A stretch of 6,144 bases of DNA from Syntrophobacterales bacterium (GTDB lineage Bacteria; Desulfobacterota; Syntrophobacteria; BM002): NCBI GenBank assembly GCA_030613915.1, contig JAUWKY010000157.1:1-6144 (forward strand), read 5' to 3'. Positions 1 to 5,783 of the stretch are shown piece after piece. The first letter of the stretch is position 1, and the number at the start of each line of letters is the position of its first letter. Position numbers and translations under genes: made by a program. A model generated the notes under the pieces. It did no database searches and had not been told where the DNA came from. It was given only the letters and a program-made list of their open reading frames with translations.

Positions 1-1001
1 GATGGAGCCTCTCGCATGTCATCTGTATTGGGCTTGAACGTAAGGCCAAGAATTGCCAGGCTCTTACCCTTCACTCCTCCCAAAGCTTGGTTGATCTTTG
101 CGACCATGAGTTTTCTTTGCCGTTTGTTAACTCTCATTACCGCTTTAACAATCTCAAAGCTGTAGCCGTGATCGTGGCCAATCTTGTCGATAGCCTTAAT
201 GTCTTTCGGAAAACAGGAGCCACCAAAACCGGGGCCGGCGTGGAGGAATTTCGACCCTATGCGACCGTCTAATCCCATTCCTTTGGCCACTTGGTGAACA
301 TCGGCACCCACTTGTTCACAGATATTGGCCATCTCATTGATAAACGAAACCTTGGTGGCAAGAAAAGCATTGGAGGCGTATTTGATCATCTCCGAAGTCT
401 GTACATCAGTGACCACAAAAGGGGTCTCCATAAGATAAAGCGGACTGTAGAGGTCCTTCAAAATGGCGATGGCCTGGTCGCTCTCAGCTCCTATCACCAC
501 CCGATTGGGCCGCATGAAATCCTCTATCGCCGCCCCTTCTCTAAGGAATTCAGGATTCGACACCACATCGAAGGCCACGTCGGACTCTCGCTTCTCTTCG
601 ATGATCTGGCTGATCATCTGACCTGTGCCAACGGGAACCGTGCTTTTCGTTACGATCACCTTATAGCCGTTAAGATTCTGACCGATGGTGACTGCCACCT
701 CACGTATGTATTTGAGATCAGCACCACCGTCAGGGGCAGAAGGAGTGCCTACTGCAATGAAAACTACAAGGGCTTGCCTGATTGCACTTCCCGCGTCGGT
801 TGTGAAACTCAAGCGGCCTGCCTTGACATTCTTAGAGACGAGCTCAGTGAGCCCCGGCTCATAAAACGGCACTTCTCCCTGTTGCAGGAGCTCGATCCTG
901 GCCTCATCCTTGTCTACGCAGGTGACGCTGACATCAAACTCAGCAAAACAGGCACCGGTTACCAATCCCGCATAACCAACGCCGACTACACAGATATGCA
1001 T
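1..1001 (-). CDS. ugd: UDP-glucose 6-dehydrogenase (partial, C-terminus beyond left edge)
   Basis: This enzyme oxidises UDP-glucose to UDP-glucuronate with two NAD+ in the cytosol, supplying uronic acid for LPS core, O-antigen or capsule. I translated the minus strand from the ATG at 1001-999. The frame stays open to the window edge, giving 333 codons of a protein usually about 430-450 residues long. The N-terminus has the Rossmann NAD motif GVGYAG (residues 7-12). The middle has VTKSTVPVGT and NPEFLREG, typical of the UDP-glucose/GDP-mannose dehydrogenase family. The catalytic motif GPGFGGSCFPKD carries the nucleophile Cys263. The last residues, LGLTFKPNTDDMREAP, open the C-terminal UDP-binding domain, so about 100 residues are missing. 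The start is supported by a GAGGAG ribosome site at 1010-1015. The gene lies downstream of hldE on the same strand, but a 192-bp inverted-repeat element separates them, so a shared transcript is uncertain. UDP-glucose specificity rather than GDP-mannose or UDP-ManNAc is inferred from overall resemblance. Confidence 0.95.
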   Translation of the reverse strand, partial: MHICVVGVGYAGLVTGACFAEFDVSVTCVDKDEARIELLQQGEVPFYEPGLTELVSKNVKAGRLSFTTDAGSAIRQALVVFIAVGTPSAPDGGADLKYIREVAVTIGQNLNGYKVIVTKSTVPVGTGQMISQIIEEKRESDVAFDVVSNPEFLREGAAIEDFMRPNRVVIGAESDQAIAILKDLYSPLYLMETPFVVTDVQTSEMIKYASNAFLATKVSFINEMANICEQVGADVHQVAKGMGLDGRIGSKFLHAGPGFGGSCFPKDIKAIDKIGHDHGYSFEIVKAVMRVNKRQRKLMVAKINQALGGVKGKSLAILGLTFKPNTDDMREAP

Positions 1002-1009
1002 TAGTATTG

Positions 1010-1015
1010 CTCCTC
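1010..1015 (-). promoter_or_regulatory. Ribosome binding site of ugd
   Basis: GAGGAG on the minus strand lies 8 nt before the ATG at 1001-999 and fixes this start codon. It is the clearest Shine-Dalgarno site I see in the window. Only 6 bp separate it from the end of the inverted-repeat element at 1022. Confidence 0.8.
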
Positions 1016-1021
1016 AGATCC

Positions 1022-1041
1022 AACCCGGATACTTTATGAAT
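1022..1041. repeat. Left terminal inverted repeat
   Basis: A 20-bp terminal repeat, perfectly complementary to 1194-1213. It abuts the ugd translation-initiation region, so any transcript of ugd that starts upstream would carry this arm directly before the ribosome site. Confidence 0.85.
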
Positions 1042-1085
1042 TACTGTCGCGAGACCGCGAAGATGGGCGTGCCACCTGGCAACCG

Positions 1086-1103
1086 TCCCGCGGTACCGCG
1101 GGA
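1086..1103. repeat. Perfect 18-bp palindrome inside the element
   Basis: Reads TCCCGCGGTACCGCGGGA, identical on both strands with no spacer. It could be a protein-binding site or the tip of a cruciform/hairpin within the 192-bp element. No particular binding protein is implied by the sequence. Confidence 0.7.
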
Positions 1104-1193
1104 TTGGTCCGAGGCGTACCTAAACGGTACGTCGCAGGGGCCGATACCCGAGGACGCCAGGAAGGACGGTCATATTTGTGGTCGCAGTAGGTG

Positions 1194-1213
1194 ATTCATA
1201 AAGTATCCGGGTT
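1194..1213. repeat. Right terminal inverted repeat
   Basis: Exact reverse complement of 1022-1041, on the hldE side of the element. Beyond it, 1214-1316 is AT-rich near the repeat. I see no gene, no RNA gene and no convincing terminator there. Confidence 0.85.
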
Positions 1214-1316
1214 AAGAAAAAACATTGCATTAATAGAACCACCTAAAGAAGCAATAATCATTCCACTGGAGCGCGTGGGGTTAGACGCAGGGATTGTCAA
1301 TTAGGTTCCCCCAGCT

Positions 1317-2324
1317 TTATTTCCGTCCCGATGCAGTGTCAATCAAAACCTCTTTTAGTCGAGAAGCTGCAACTGTGGCCGTGCCAATCTCACCAACTAC
1401 AATGCCGGCGGCGAGATTTGCCAACACCGCCGCCTGCCTCGGTGTCAGACCGGCTGCCAGAGCCAGAGTGAAAGTTCCTGTTACAGTGTCACCCGCACCG
1501 GATACGTCAAAAACCTTTCTGGCCACCGTGGGAATTTGGGTGGCCCGACCGTTCCCCTCAAACAGCGTCATACCTCTGTCGCCCTGGGTGAGCAGAACCA
1601 TCTGGCAACCAAGTTCATCAAGCAGGCGGGTCCCAGCTCGCCTGAGGCTCTCTTCGTCATTGATGACAATCCCGGACATGAGCTCTGCCTCTTGATGGTT
1701 GGGGGTAATTAAGGTAACCCCCTTATACAGAGCCACGTTCTGCACTTTGGGATCAACTGTCAAGGTAATTTGCCTGCCACGTGTGAGTAGGCGAATGGTT
1801 TCCATCAGGCCTTGAGCAACGACACCCTTGCCGTAGTCGGAAACCACAATTGCATCGATGGAATCGATCTGTTCTTCGACGGTGGTAATAATTCTTTCGA
1901 TGCTAGCCTCAGTTACAGGCTCCCTTTCCTCGCGATCCACTCGAACCACTTGCTGGGAGTGGGCGATTACTCTGGTTTTTATGGTGGTGGGTCGCCGATC
2001 TTCAACCACCAGGCCGTGAGTGGGACTGTTCATCTCTTGCAACATGTGAACCAATTCCCTACCCATGGCATCATTGCCAGTGACCCCGCATAGGAGTGCT
2101 TGCCCGCCCAGAGAAATGATATTGTTAACCACATTGCCAGCTCCACCCAGCACAAGGGACTCTTCTTCGACCTGTACCACCGGCACCGGTGCCTCAGGCG
2201 AAATCCTTTCAACGCGACCCCAGAGGAACTCGTCCATAATCACATCGCCCACTACCAGGATCCGGCAGGATGAAAACTTGTCTATACCTTCAGAGAGAAC
2301 CTTAGAATCATAGGTGGTTGGCAT
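1317..2324 (-). CDS. D-glycero-beta-D-manno-heptose-7-phosphate kinase (HldE/RfaE domain I, stand-alone)
   Basis: This cytosolic PfkB/ribokinase-family kinase phosphorylates heptose 7-phosphate to the 1,7-bisphosphate with ATP, on the route to ADP-heptose for the LPS inner core. Seen in the 335-residue protein: an N-terminal VVGDVIMDEF strand (about 24-33), RISPEAPVPVV (40-50, characteristic of the RfaE kinase domain), GGAGNVVNN (60-68, PfkB signature 1 region), SDYGKGV in the middle, and DVSGAGD (273-279, PfkB signature 2) with Asp279 as the expected catalytic base. The protein stops at the length of the kinase domain. The adenylyltransferase domain of fused HldE (about 130 residues with an HxGH nucleotide-binding motif) is absent here and not encoded in the following gap, so a separate HldC-type enzyme should lie elsewhere. 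The first ATG is used because the N-terminus matches family length. A GAGAGG lies rather far (12 nt) upstream. The gene is divergent from lptF. The gene name would be hldA or hldE/rfaE depending on convention. Confidence 0.93.
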   Translation of the reverse strand: MPTTYDSKVLSEGIDKFSSCRILVVGDVIMDEFLWGRVERISPEAPVPVVQVEEESLVLGGAGNVVNNIISLGGQALLCGVTGNDAMGRELVHMLQEMNSPTHGLVVEDRRPTTIKTRVIAHSQQVVRVDREEREPVTEASIERIITTVEEQIDSIDAIVVSDYGKGVVAQGLMETIRLLTRGRQITLTVDPKVQNVALYKGVTLITPNHQEAELMSGIVINDEESLRRAGTRLLDELGCQMVLLTQGDRGMTLFEGNGRATQIPTVARKVFDVSGAGDTVTGTFTLALAAGLTPRQAAVLANLAAGIVVGEIGTATVAASRLKEVLIDTASGRK

Positions 2325-2373
2325 CTATCGAATCTACCTCTCAACCATGGTGGCTTTGAGTGCGCTGCCGATG

Positions 2374-2382
2374 AATATAGCA
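2374..2382 (-). promoter_or_regulatory. Possible extended -10 promoter for the heptose kinase gene
   Basis: On the minus strand TGCTATATT reads as an extended -10 element (TGn followed by TATATT). A transcript would start near 2367 and give a leader of about 43 nt before the ATG at 2324. No good -35 hexamer sits at 16-18 nt spacing, which fits an extended -10 promoter but lowers confidence. Confidence 0.35.
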
Positions 2383-2416
2383 CAGCAGTTAAAGGAAGCC
2401 AGCACTTTTTTAGCCA

Positions 2417-2445
2417 TTTACAAACTCACGCTCATTCATTACACT
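2417..2445 (+). promoter_or_regulatory. Candidate sigma-70-type promoter for lptF
   Basis: TTTACA (2417-2422, 5 of 6 matches to the -35 consensus) is followed after exactly 17 bp by TACACT (2440-2445, 4 of 6 matches to the -10 consensus). The predicted start of transcription falls at about 2451-2454, on or next to the lptF ATG at 2454. If the promoter is real, the mRNA would be leaderless or nearly so. Confidence 0.4.
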
Positions 2446-2453
2446 CCACATCT

Positions 2454-3635
2454 ATGAAACGGATATTGCTAAGATATCTTCTCGTTGAGCAGGCGGTGCC
2501 TTTTTTTGTCAGCCTCTTGGTTCTGACTCTCGTTCTCTTTCTGGGCAAAATCATGCGGTACACTCAACTGCTCTTTGCAAGCGAGTCCGGTTTGGCCGAC
2601 CTCGGCATGCTCTTGATCTATTCGCTCCCCTACTTTTTCATCTTCACCATTCCTATGGCCACTTTACTCGCCGTACTTCTAGCATTTGCCAGGCTCGCTC
2701 ATGACAACGAGATCACCGCCATGAAAACTGCTGGCATCAGCTTTTATCAGACGCTTCCTCCAGTGGCCCTGCTGACAGGCTTTGCCTGGCTGACCACCCT
2801 CGGTCTCTCCAGTTTTGTTCTGCCACATAGCAACAGTGGTTTTCAGCGCCTTCTCTTGGAGATGGCTCGCTCTAGAGGTCAGTTGGGTCTCAAAGAGCGA
2901 ATTTTCAATGATCAGTTTGATGGACTCGTTTTTTTCATTAACACCATATCCCCGGATGGCAGACACTTACGCGAGGTTTTTATTGCTGATGAGAGATCCC
3001 CTGAGACCAAGAGCACTATCGTTGCCGAGGAAGGCTTTCTTGTCCACGATCCCAGCGGCAAAAGAATTACCCTTAGGCTTCTTCGAGGTCAGATCCTTCG
3101 GGTGGGAGATGAGATGGAAAGCCTGCAAACCATTCGCTTCCAGAACTATGATTTCAACCTGGATCTGGACTCATTTGCTTTCAATGAGAAGGATCTCCGC
3201 AAGAGAGAACGAAATCTCAGTTTCACTGAGCTAAGGCAGGCGCTTACTTCGACCAAACTCGACTCAAAAAAACGCAACAAATTATCATTTGAATGGCATC
3301 GTCGCCTGTCCCTCCCTTTCGCCTGTATTGTCTTGGGCTTTATTGCTGCGCCCTTGAGCGTTCAATCGAGGACCGGTTCCCGACTCTCCGGAGTGGTTCT
3401 GGGACTAGTCCTGTTTTTGCTCTATTATCTTTTTGTGTCAGCAGCCAAGGCCTTGGGGAAAGACGGGCCCTATCCACCCGCCATCGGTCTGTGGCTGCCG
3501 AATGTTATCTTCGGGGTACTTGCTGTTATTCTTTGGATCAAAACCGCAAGAGAATCTCCGTTCAAGCCTATTCTCCTGGTACAGCGAAGCGCGGAACTGG
3601 TTGCTTCTTGGATCAGAACCCGTTCAAAAAGCTAA
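2454..3635 (+). CDS. lptF: LPS export ABC transporter permease LptF (YjgP/YjgQ family)
   Basis: LptF is one of the two inner-membrane permeases that, with LptG and the LptB ATPase, extract LPS from the inner membrane and pass it to LptC and the periplasmic bridge. The 393-residue protein has the family layout. Three N-terminal membrane segments lie at about 13-31, 51-80 and 102-123. The motif NEITAMKTAGIS (85-96) marks the cytoplasmic coupling helix that contacts LptB. A soluble periplasmic region (about 130-255) corresponds to the beta-jellyroll. Three C-terminal membrane segments lie at about 285-302, 312-331 and 344-362, the first preceded by the conserved HRRLSLPFAC. Length is normal. LptF is preferred over LptG from the N-terminal pattern, but the two are close relatives. 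No Shine-Dalgarno site precedes the ATG, yet the protein begins as family members do, so the start is kept. The next gene is a glycosyltransferase, not lptG, so the partner permease must be encoded elsewhere. Confidence 0.92.
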   Translation: MKRILLRYLLVEQAVPFFVSLLVLTLVLFLGKIMRYTQLLFASESGLADLGMLLIYSLPYFFIFTIPMATLLAVLLAFARLAHDNEITAMKTAGISFYQTLPPVALLTGFAWLTTLGLSSFVLPHSNSGFQRLLLEMARSRGQLGLKERIFNDQFDGLVFFINTISPDGRHLREVFIADERSPETKSTIVAEEGFLVHDPSGKRITLRLLRGQILRVGDEMESLQTIRFQNYDFNLDLDSFAFNEKDLRKRERNLSFTELRQALTSTKLDSKKRNKLSFEWHRRLSLPFACIVLGFIAAPLSVQSRTGSRLSGVVLGLVLFLLYYLFVSAAKALGKDGPYPPAIGLWLPNVIFGVLAVILWIKTARESPFKPILLVQRSAELVASWIRTRSKS

Positions 3636-3663
3636 TGTGAAGCTCACGATAGCCCGCCTCGCC

Positions 3664-3694
3664 CCTGAGAGGTTAAAGGAGACACCACCTCAGG
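3664..3694 (+). promoter_or_regulatory. Hairpin in the lptF-GT9 intergenic leader
   Basis: CCTGAG (3664-3669) pairs with CTCAGG (3689-3694), and GGT (3671-3673) pairs with ACC (3684-3686) across a small bulge, making a 9-bp stem. The 10-nt loop carries an AAGGAG-like sequence. No run of T follows, so it is not a standard intrinsic terminator. It may attenuate transcription or hide the purine-rich AGGAG at 3692-3696. Confidence 0.4.
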
Positions 3695-3718
3695 AGTAAA
3701 GTTACAAGTACCTTTACT
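3695..3718 (+). promoter_or_regulatory. Hairpin between distant ribosome site and GT9 start codon
   Basis: AGTAAAG (3695-3701) pairs with CTTTACT (3712-3718) around a 10-nt loop. The only Shine-Dalgarno-like sequence near the next gene is AGGAG at 3692-3696, too far (31 nt) from the ATG at 3728 to work directly. Folding this stem would bring the unpaired AGG to about 9 nt from the ATG. The stem is short and AT-rich, so this is a hypothesis. Confidence 0.35.
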
Positions 3719-3727
3719 ATCAACAAA

Positions 3728-4774
3728 ATGCTTATTAGCTACGACAAAATACGCACAGTGCTTATTGTAATGATGGACAGACACTTGGGAAACCTTGTGG
3801 TCTCTCTCTCATCAATCGTCGCATTACAAGAGTACTTTAGGGAAAAAAATGTATATTTTGTGGTGGACAGTGCTTACCGAGAGGCTGTCGAAAGTATTGA
3901 TGGCTTCGATAGAATATTCTACTTCCCAAGAAGAGAGATCTACGGAAGTAATGTGTTGAGAAGGGCAGCACTGTATCTCAAATTCATAAAGAAAATCAGA
4001 AGTATATCCCCAGATGCTGTCATCGACTTACAGGGTGGAAGTGCTTCTTCTGCAGTGAGTTTTTTGTCAGGTGCAGCATACCGCCTTAGTAACTCCTCTG
4101 CCAGAAGATCGTATGTCTATAATACAAAAATCGACCTTCCAGTTGGGAAGCATAAGGTTCACAGTTACATGGAGATTGCCATCGCTCTCGGAGCTAACAT
4201 AGACGATCCACACTACCTGTTAACCGCCTCCGAGAGAGGGAGAAACTCACTTGGCCCTGTTCTTAGGAAACATGGAATAACCTCTGAGAAACCGATTATT
4301 TCCATCCATGCCGGTGCCGGCAACATTCACAAACAGTGGTCCACAGAAGGTTTCGCAGAGGTTACAGACTGGCTTTCCGCTCAAGGTTTCCAGATCATCT
4401 TTGTCGGCGCTGGCCGCGCCCAGGACAAGATTGATGCCACAATGTCCTTGATAAGTCACAAAGCATACAATCTTGGAGGCAGTGTATCCATCGGTGAGTT
4501 GATGGCCCTTTTTGAAATGAGTTCCCTCTTTTTGGGCAATGACAGCGGTCCCATGCACCTTGCTGCTGCCATGGGAACCCCTATTGTTGCTCTTTTTGGG
4601 CCGGTGGATGAGAGGAGATGGAGACCACTTTCTCCCAATTCTGTAGTGCTGAGAGGTCAAGAGCCGTGTGATGATTGCAGGATCAAACGCAAAGACTGTG
4701 ATAATTTTCCGTGTATTACCCTCCTGTCACCGAAGAAGGTGAAAGAGGTCATTGGCGAATTATTGGCGAAGTGA
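3728..4774 (+). CDS. Glycosyltransferase family 9 (heptosyltransferase-like)
   Basis: GT9 enzymes such as WaaC, WaaF and WaaQ transfer heptose from ADP-heptose to the LPS inner core on the cytoplasmic face of the inner membrane. The 348-residue protein has the two-Rossmann GT-B pattern. The N-terminal acceptor domain begins VLIVMMDRHLGNLVVSL. The linker and second domain carry HAGAGNIHKQW (194-204) and FVGAG (225-229). The C-terminal nucleotide-sugar-binding signature is NDSGPMHLAAAMGTP (271-285), followed by ALFGP. A Cys cluster (314, 317, 324, 329) near the C-terminus matches a pattern seen in many family members. One oddity is Asn22, which sits where heptosyltransferases usually have the catalytic Asp of the G-D motif. 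Length is normal. No ribosome site is at usual spacing before the ATG. Co-orientation with lptF 92 bp upstream, and the nearby heptose kinase, fit an LPS-core role. The exact acceptor and sugar cannot be read from sequence. Confidence 0.9.
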   Translation: MLISYDKIRTVLIVMMDRHLGNLVVSLSSIVALQEYFREKNVYFVVDSAYREAVESIDGFDRIFYFPRREIYGSNVLRRAALYLKFIKKIRSISPDAVIDLQGGSASSAVSFLSGAAYRLSNSSARRSYVYNTKIDLPVGKHKVHSYMEIAIALGANIDDPHYLLTASERGRNSLGPVLRKHGITSEKPIISIHAGAGNIHKQWSTEGFAEVTDWLSAQGFQIIFVGAGRAQDKIDATMSLISHKAYNLGGSVSIGELMALFEMSSLFLGNDSGPMHLAAAMGTPIVALFGPVDERRWRPLSPNSVVLRGQEPCDDCRIKRKDCDNFPCITLLSPKKVKEVIGELLAK

Positions 4775-4782
4775 TTCGTTTC

Positions 4783-4831
4783 TAGTGATTAGTGTCTCGT
4801 GCCTACTGCGCCAAGCGCTATGCCTAGTGAA
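4783..4831. repeat. Degenerate 7-bp tandem repeat at a convergent gene junction
   Basis: Seven consecutive 7-bp units can be laid out with approximate consensus TAGTGCC, for example TAGTGAT, TAGTGTC, TCGTGCC and later TAGTGAA. Six of the seven units match the consensus at four or more positions, while the fifth is badly decayed. The array fills the gap between two convergent genes and runs into the 3' end of the Tam41-like gene, whose TAG stop (complement of 4824-4826) lies at the boundary of the last two units. It looks like a decayed microsatellite. I see no intrinsic terminator for either gene here. Confidence 0.45.
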
Positions 4832-5783
4832 AGCCCCCCCTCCGGTACAACCGCCAGGCTAGCACTACCACTGCCAGCAATGGATACTTTTTCAGTCGTG
4901 GAGTCCATTCAACCTTGACACCCGAGTGCCGTTCTATCTTCCACTGGATATATTCCAGCCCACCCTCAAAGGTAAAAAACGCTTTGCTTAGCCGCAAGAT
5001 TGAAAGCATTTTGCCTTGAACGTTGCGCAACCTCCAGGCCAAACGATTGCGGTTACGCACCCTCGCCGGAATGTTGGCTTGATAATGAAAACCGTCAGGC
5101 CTGTCAAAAACCTCCACCGCAAAAGGCACTGAAACCATGGCGGCTCGGGTCAGTTGCTCATAGTAGTCCTCCGCATCGTCAAACAGATGGACGAGGTTCT
5201 GTGGTCGCTCTGACCTGAGTTCGGCACGATAGCTGAGTAATAGCCCCTGGCGCCACAAATCTCTAGCAGTAAAGCGGTCGGTTATCTGAGGTAAGACGCG
5301 AGTTATGAAGGTAAGGACGGCCCGCGCCAATGCTGCTCGTACCTGGCTTGCCGCTTGACTGTCACGAGCATAGACCAAGCCAACAGGCTGAGCAAAGCGT
5401 CCCCACAGGTAGGAATGAAACCATTGTACCGAGGTGCCACGCTGGAAGTCTTTGAGAGTAAGAACTGCATACTTGGTGCGCACCACTCGATCCTGGACCG
5501 GCAATTCCAGATAGAAGACATTGGGTGGCAGCAGCTTATTGGTGCAGGCCTGCCAGCGGCTGCGGAAAGCGGTGCGGTAGCTGTCCACCAGTAAATAAAG
5601 GTCCACTATCCCATCACTATCGTCACCCGTGCGCAGGCAGGAGCCATAGAATAGGATTGCTTGAGCAGCGTCCCCGTAGCGGTTCAGAAGCTCATCAGCC
5701 AGGGCCCGCACCCCTGGTGGAGCCGGGCGCGAAGACTCTTGGTCAATCAAGGTAGTTAGTAGTGGTGGGATTGACACGATCAC
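4824..5783 (-). CDS. Tam41-like nucleotidyltransferase (putative CDP-diacylglycerol synthase)
   Basis: A 319-residue protein with a Pol-beta-type nucleotidyltransferase core. FYGSC (45-49) is the hG[GS] motif, followed 12 residues later by D61-L-Y-L-L-V-D67. The second carboxylate of the usual D-x-D is missing (Tyr63), as I recall for mitochondrial Tam41, which reads LDFVFTVDD there. Other blocks also resemble Tam41: TKYAVLTLKDF (103-113), SYLWGRFAQPV (124-134; compare the AGRLQKPV segment of human TAMM41), LSYRAELRSE (183-192), and a basic C-terminus with a short hydrophobic stretch (300-313) that could bind membrane. Tam41 makes CDP-diacylglycerol from phosphatidate and CTP. The GTG start (5783-5781) overlaps the TGA of the upstream lipid-kinase gene in a GTGA junction, indicating translational coupling. 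A kinase that makes phosphatidate next to an enzyme that uses it supports the call. Nucleotidyltransferase fold: fairly sure. CDP-DAG synthase activity: inferred. Alternatives are another lipid- or sugar-directed nucleotidyltransferase. Confidence 0.7.
   Translation of the reverse strand: MIVSIPPLLTTLIDQESSRPAPPGVRALADELLNRYGDAAQAILFYGSCLRTGDDSDGIVDLYLLVDSYRTAFRSRWQACTNKLLPPNVFYLELPVQDRVVRTKYAVLTLKDFQRGTSVQWFHSYLWGRFAQPVGLVYARDSQAASQVRAALARAVLTFITRVLPQITDRFTARDLWRQGLLLSYRAELRSERPQNLVHLFDDAEDYYEQLTRAAMVSVPFAVEVFDRPDGFHYQANIPARVRNRNRLAWRLRNVQGKMLSILRLSKAFFTFEGGLEYIQWKIERHSGVKVEWTPRLKKYPLLAVVVLAWRLYRRGGFH
5780..5783 (-). promoter_or_regulatory. GTGA stop-start overlap coupling lipid kinase and Tam41-like genes
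   Basis: On the minus strand GTGA holds the GTG start of the Tam41-like gene and the TGA stop of the kinase gene. The nearest purine-rich ribosome site, AAGGTG, is about 14 nt upstream of the GTG, so re-initiation by ribosomes finishing the kinase gene is the likely mode of translation. Confidence 0.7.

Larger units (their letters stand above)
1022..1213. repeat. 192-bp MITE-like element with perfect 20-bp terminal inverted repeats
   Basis: The left end (1022-1041) reads AACCCGGATACTTTATGAAT, and its exact reverse complement is at 1194-1213. The match continues inward for three more pairs if one G-T pair is allowed. The interior is GC-rich and full of smaller inverted repeats. These are a 5-bp hairpin (TCGCG 1047-1051 with CGCGA 1056-1060), a perfect 18-bp palindrome centred on GGTACC (1086-1103), and a 6-bp hairpin (CGTACC 1115-1120 with GGTACG 1126-1131). 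There is no open reading frame of useful size and no transposase. The size, terminal repeats and lack of coding suggest a miniature inverted-repeat transposable element or an intergenic repeat family. I could not find a convincing target-site duplication in the flanks. It could instead be a structured leader RNA for ugd. Confidence 0.65.

Noticed and set aside
291..1004. Long plus-strand open frame of 237 codons
   Set aside because: It lies entirely antisense to ugd, whose minus-strand translation shows clear family motifs. The plus-strand protein has no recognisable domain.
1217..1255. Possible intrinsic terminator of the heptose kinase gene (ATTGC/GCAAT stem followed by a T run on the minus strand)
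   Set aside because: The stem has only 5 bp, is poor in GC and has a 22-nt loop, too weak to call.
4247..4660. Minus-strand open frame of 137 codons inside the glycosyltransferase gene
   Set aside because: Antisense to the conserved C-terminal GT9 domain, with no ribosome site or recognisable motif.
4811..4819. GCGC-CAA-GCGC style mini-hairpin between the convergent genes as a bidirectional terminator
   Set aside because: Only 4 bp of stem and no T run on either strand.
5355..5755. Plus-strand open frames over the Tam41-like gene
   Set aside because: They mirror the coding constraints of the minus-strand gene and show no protein-family signature.
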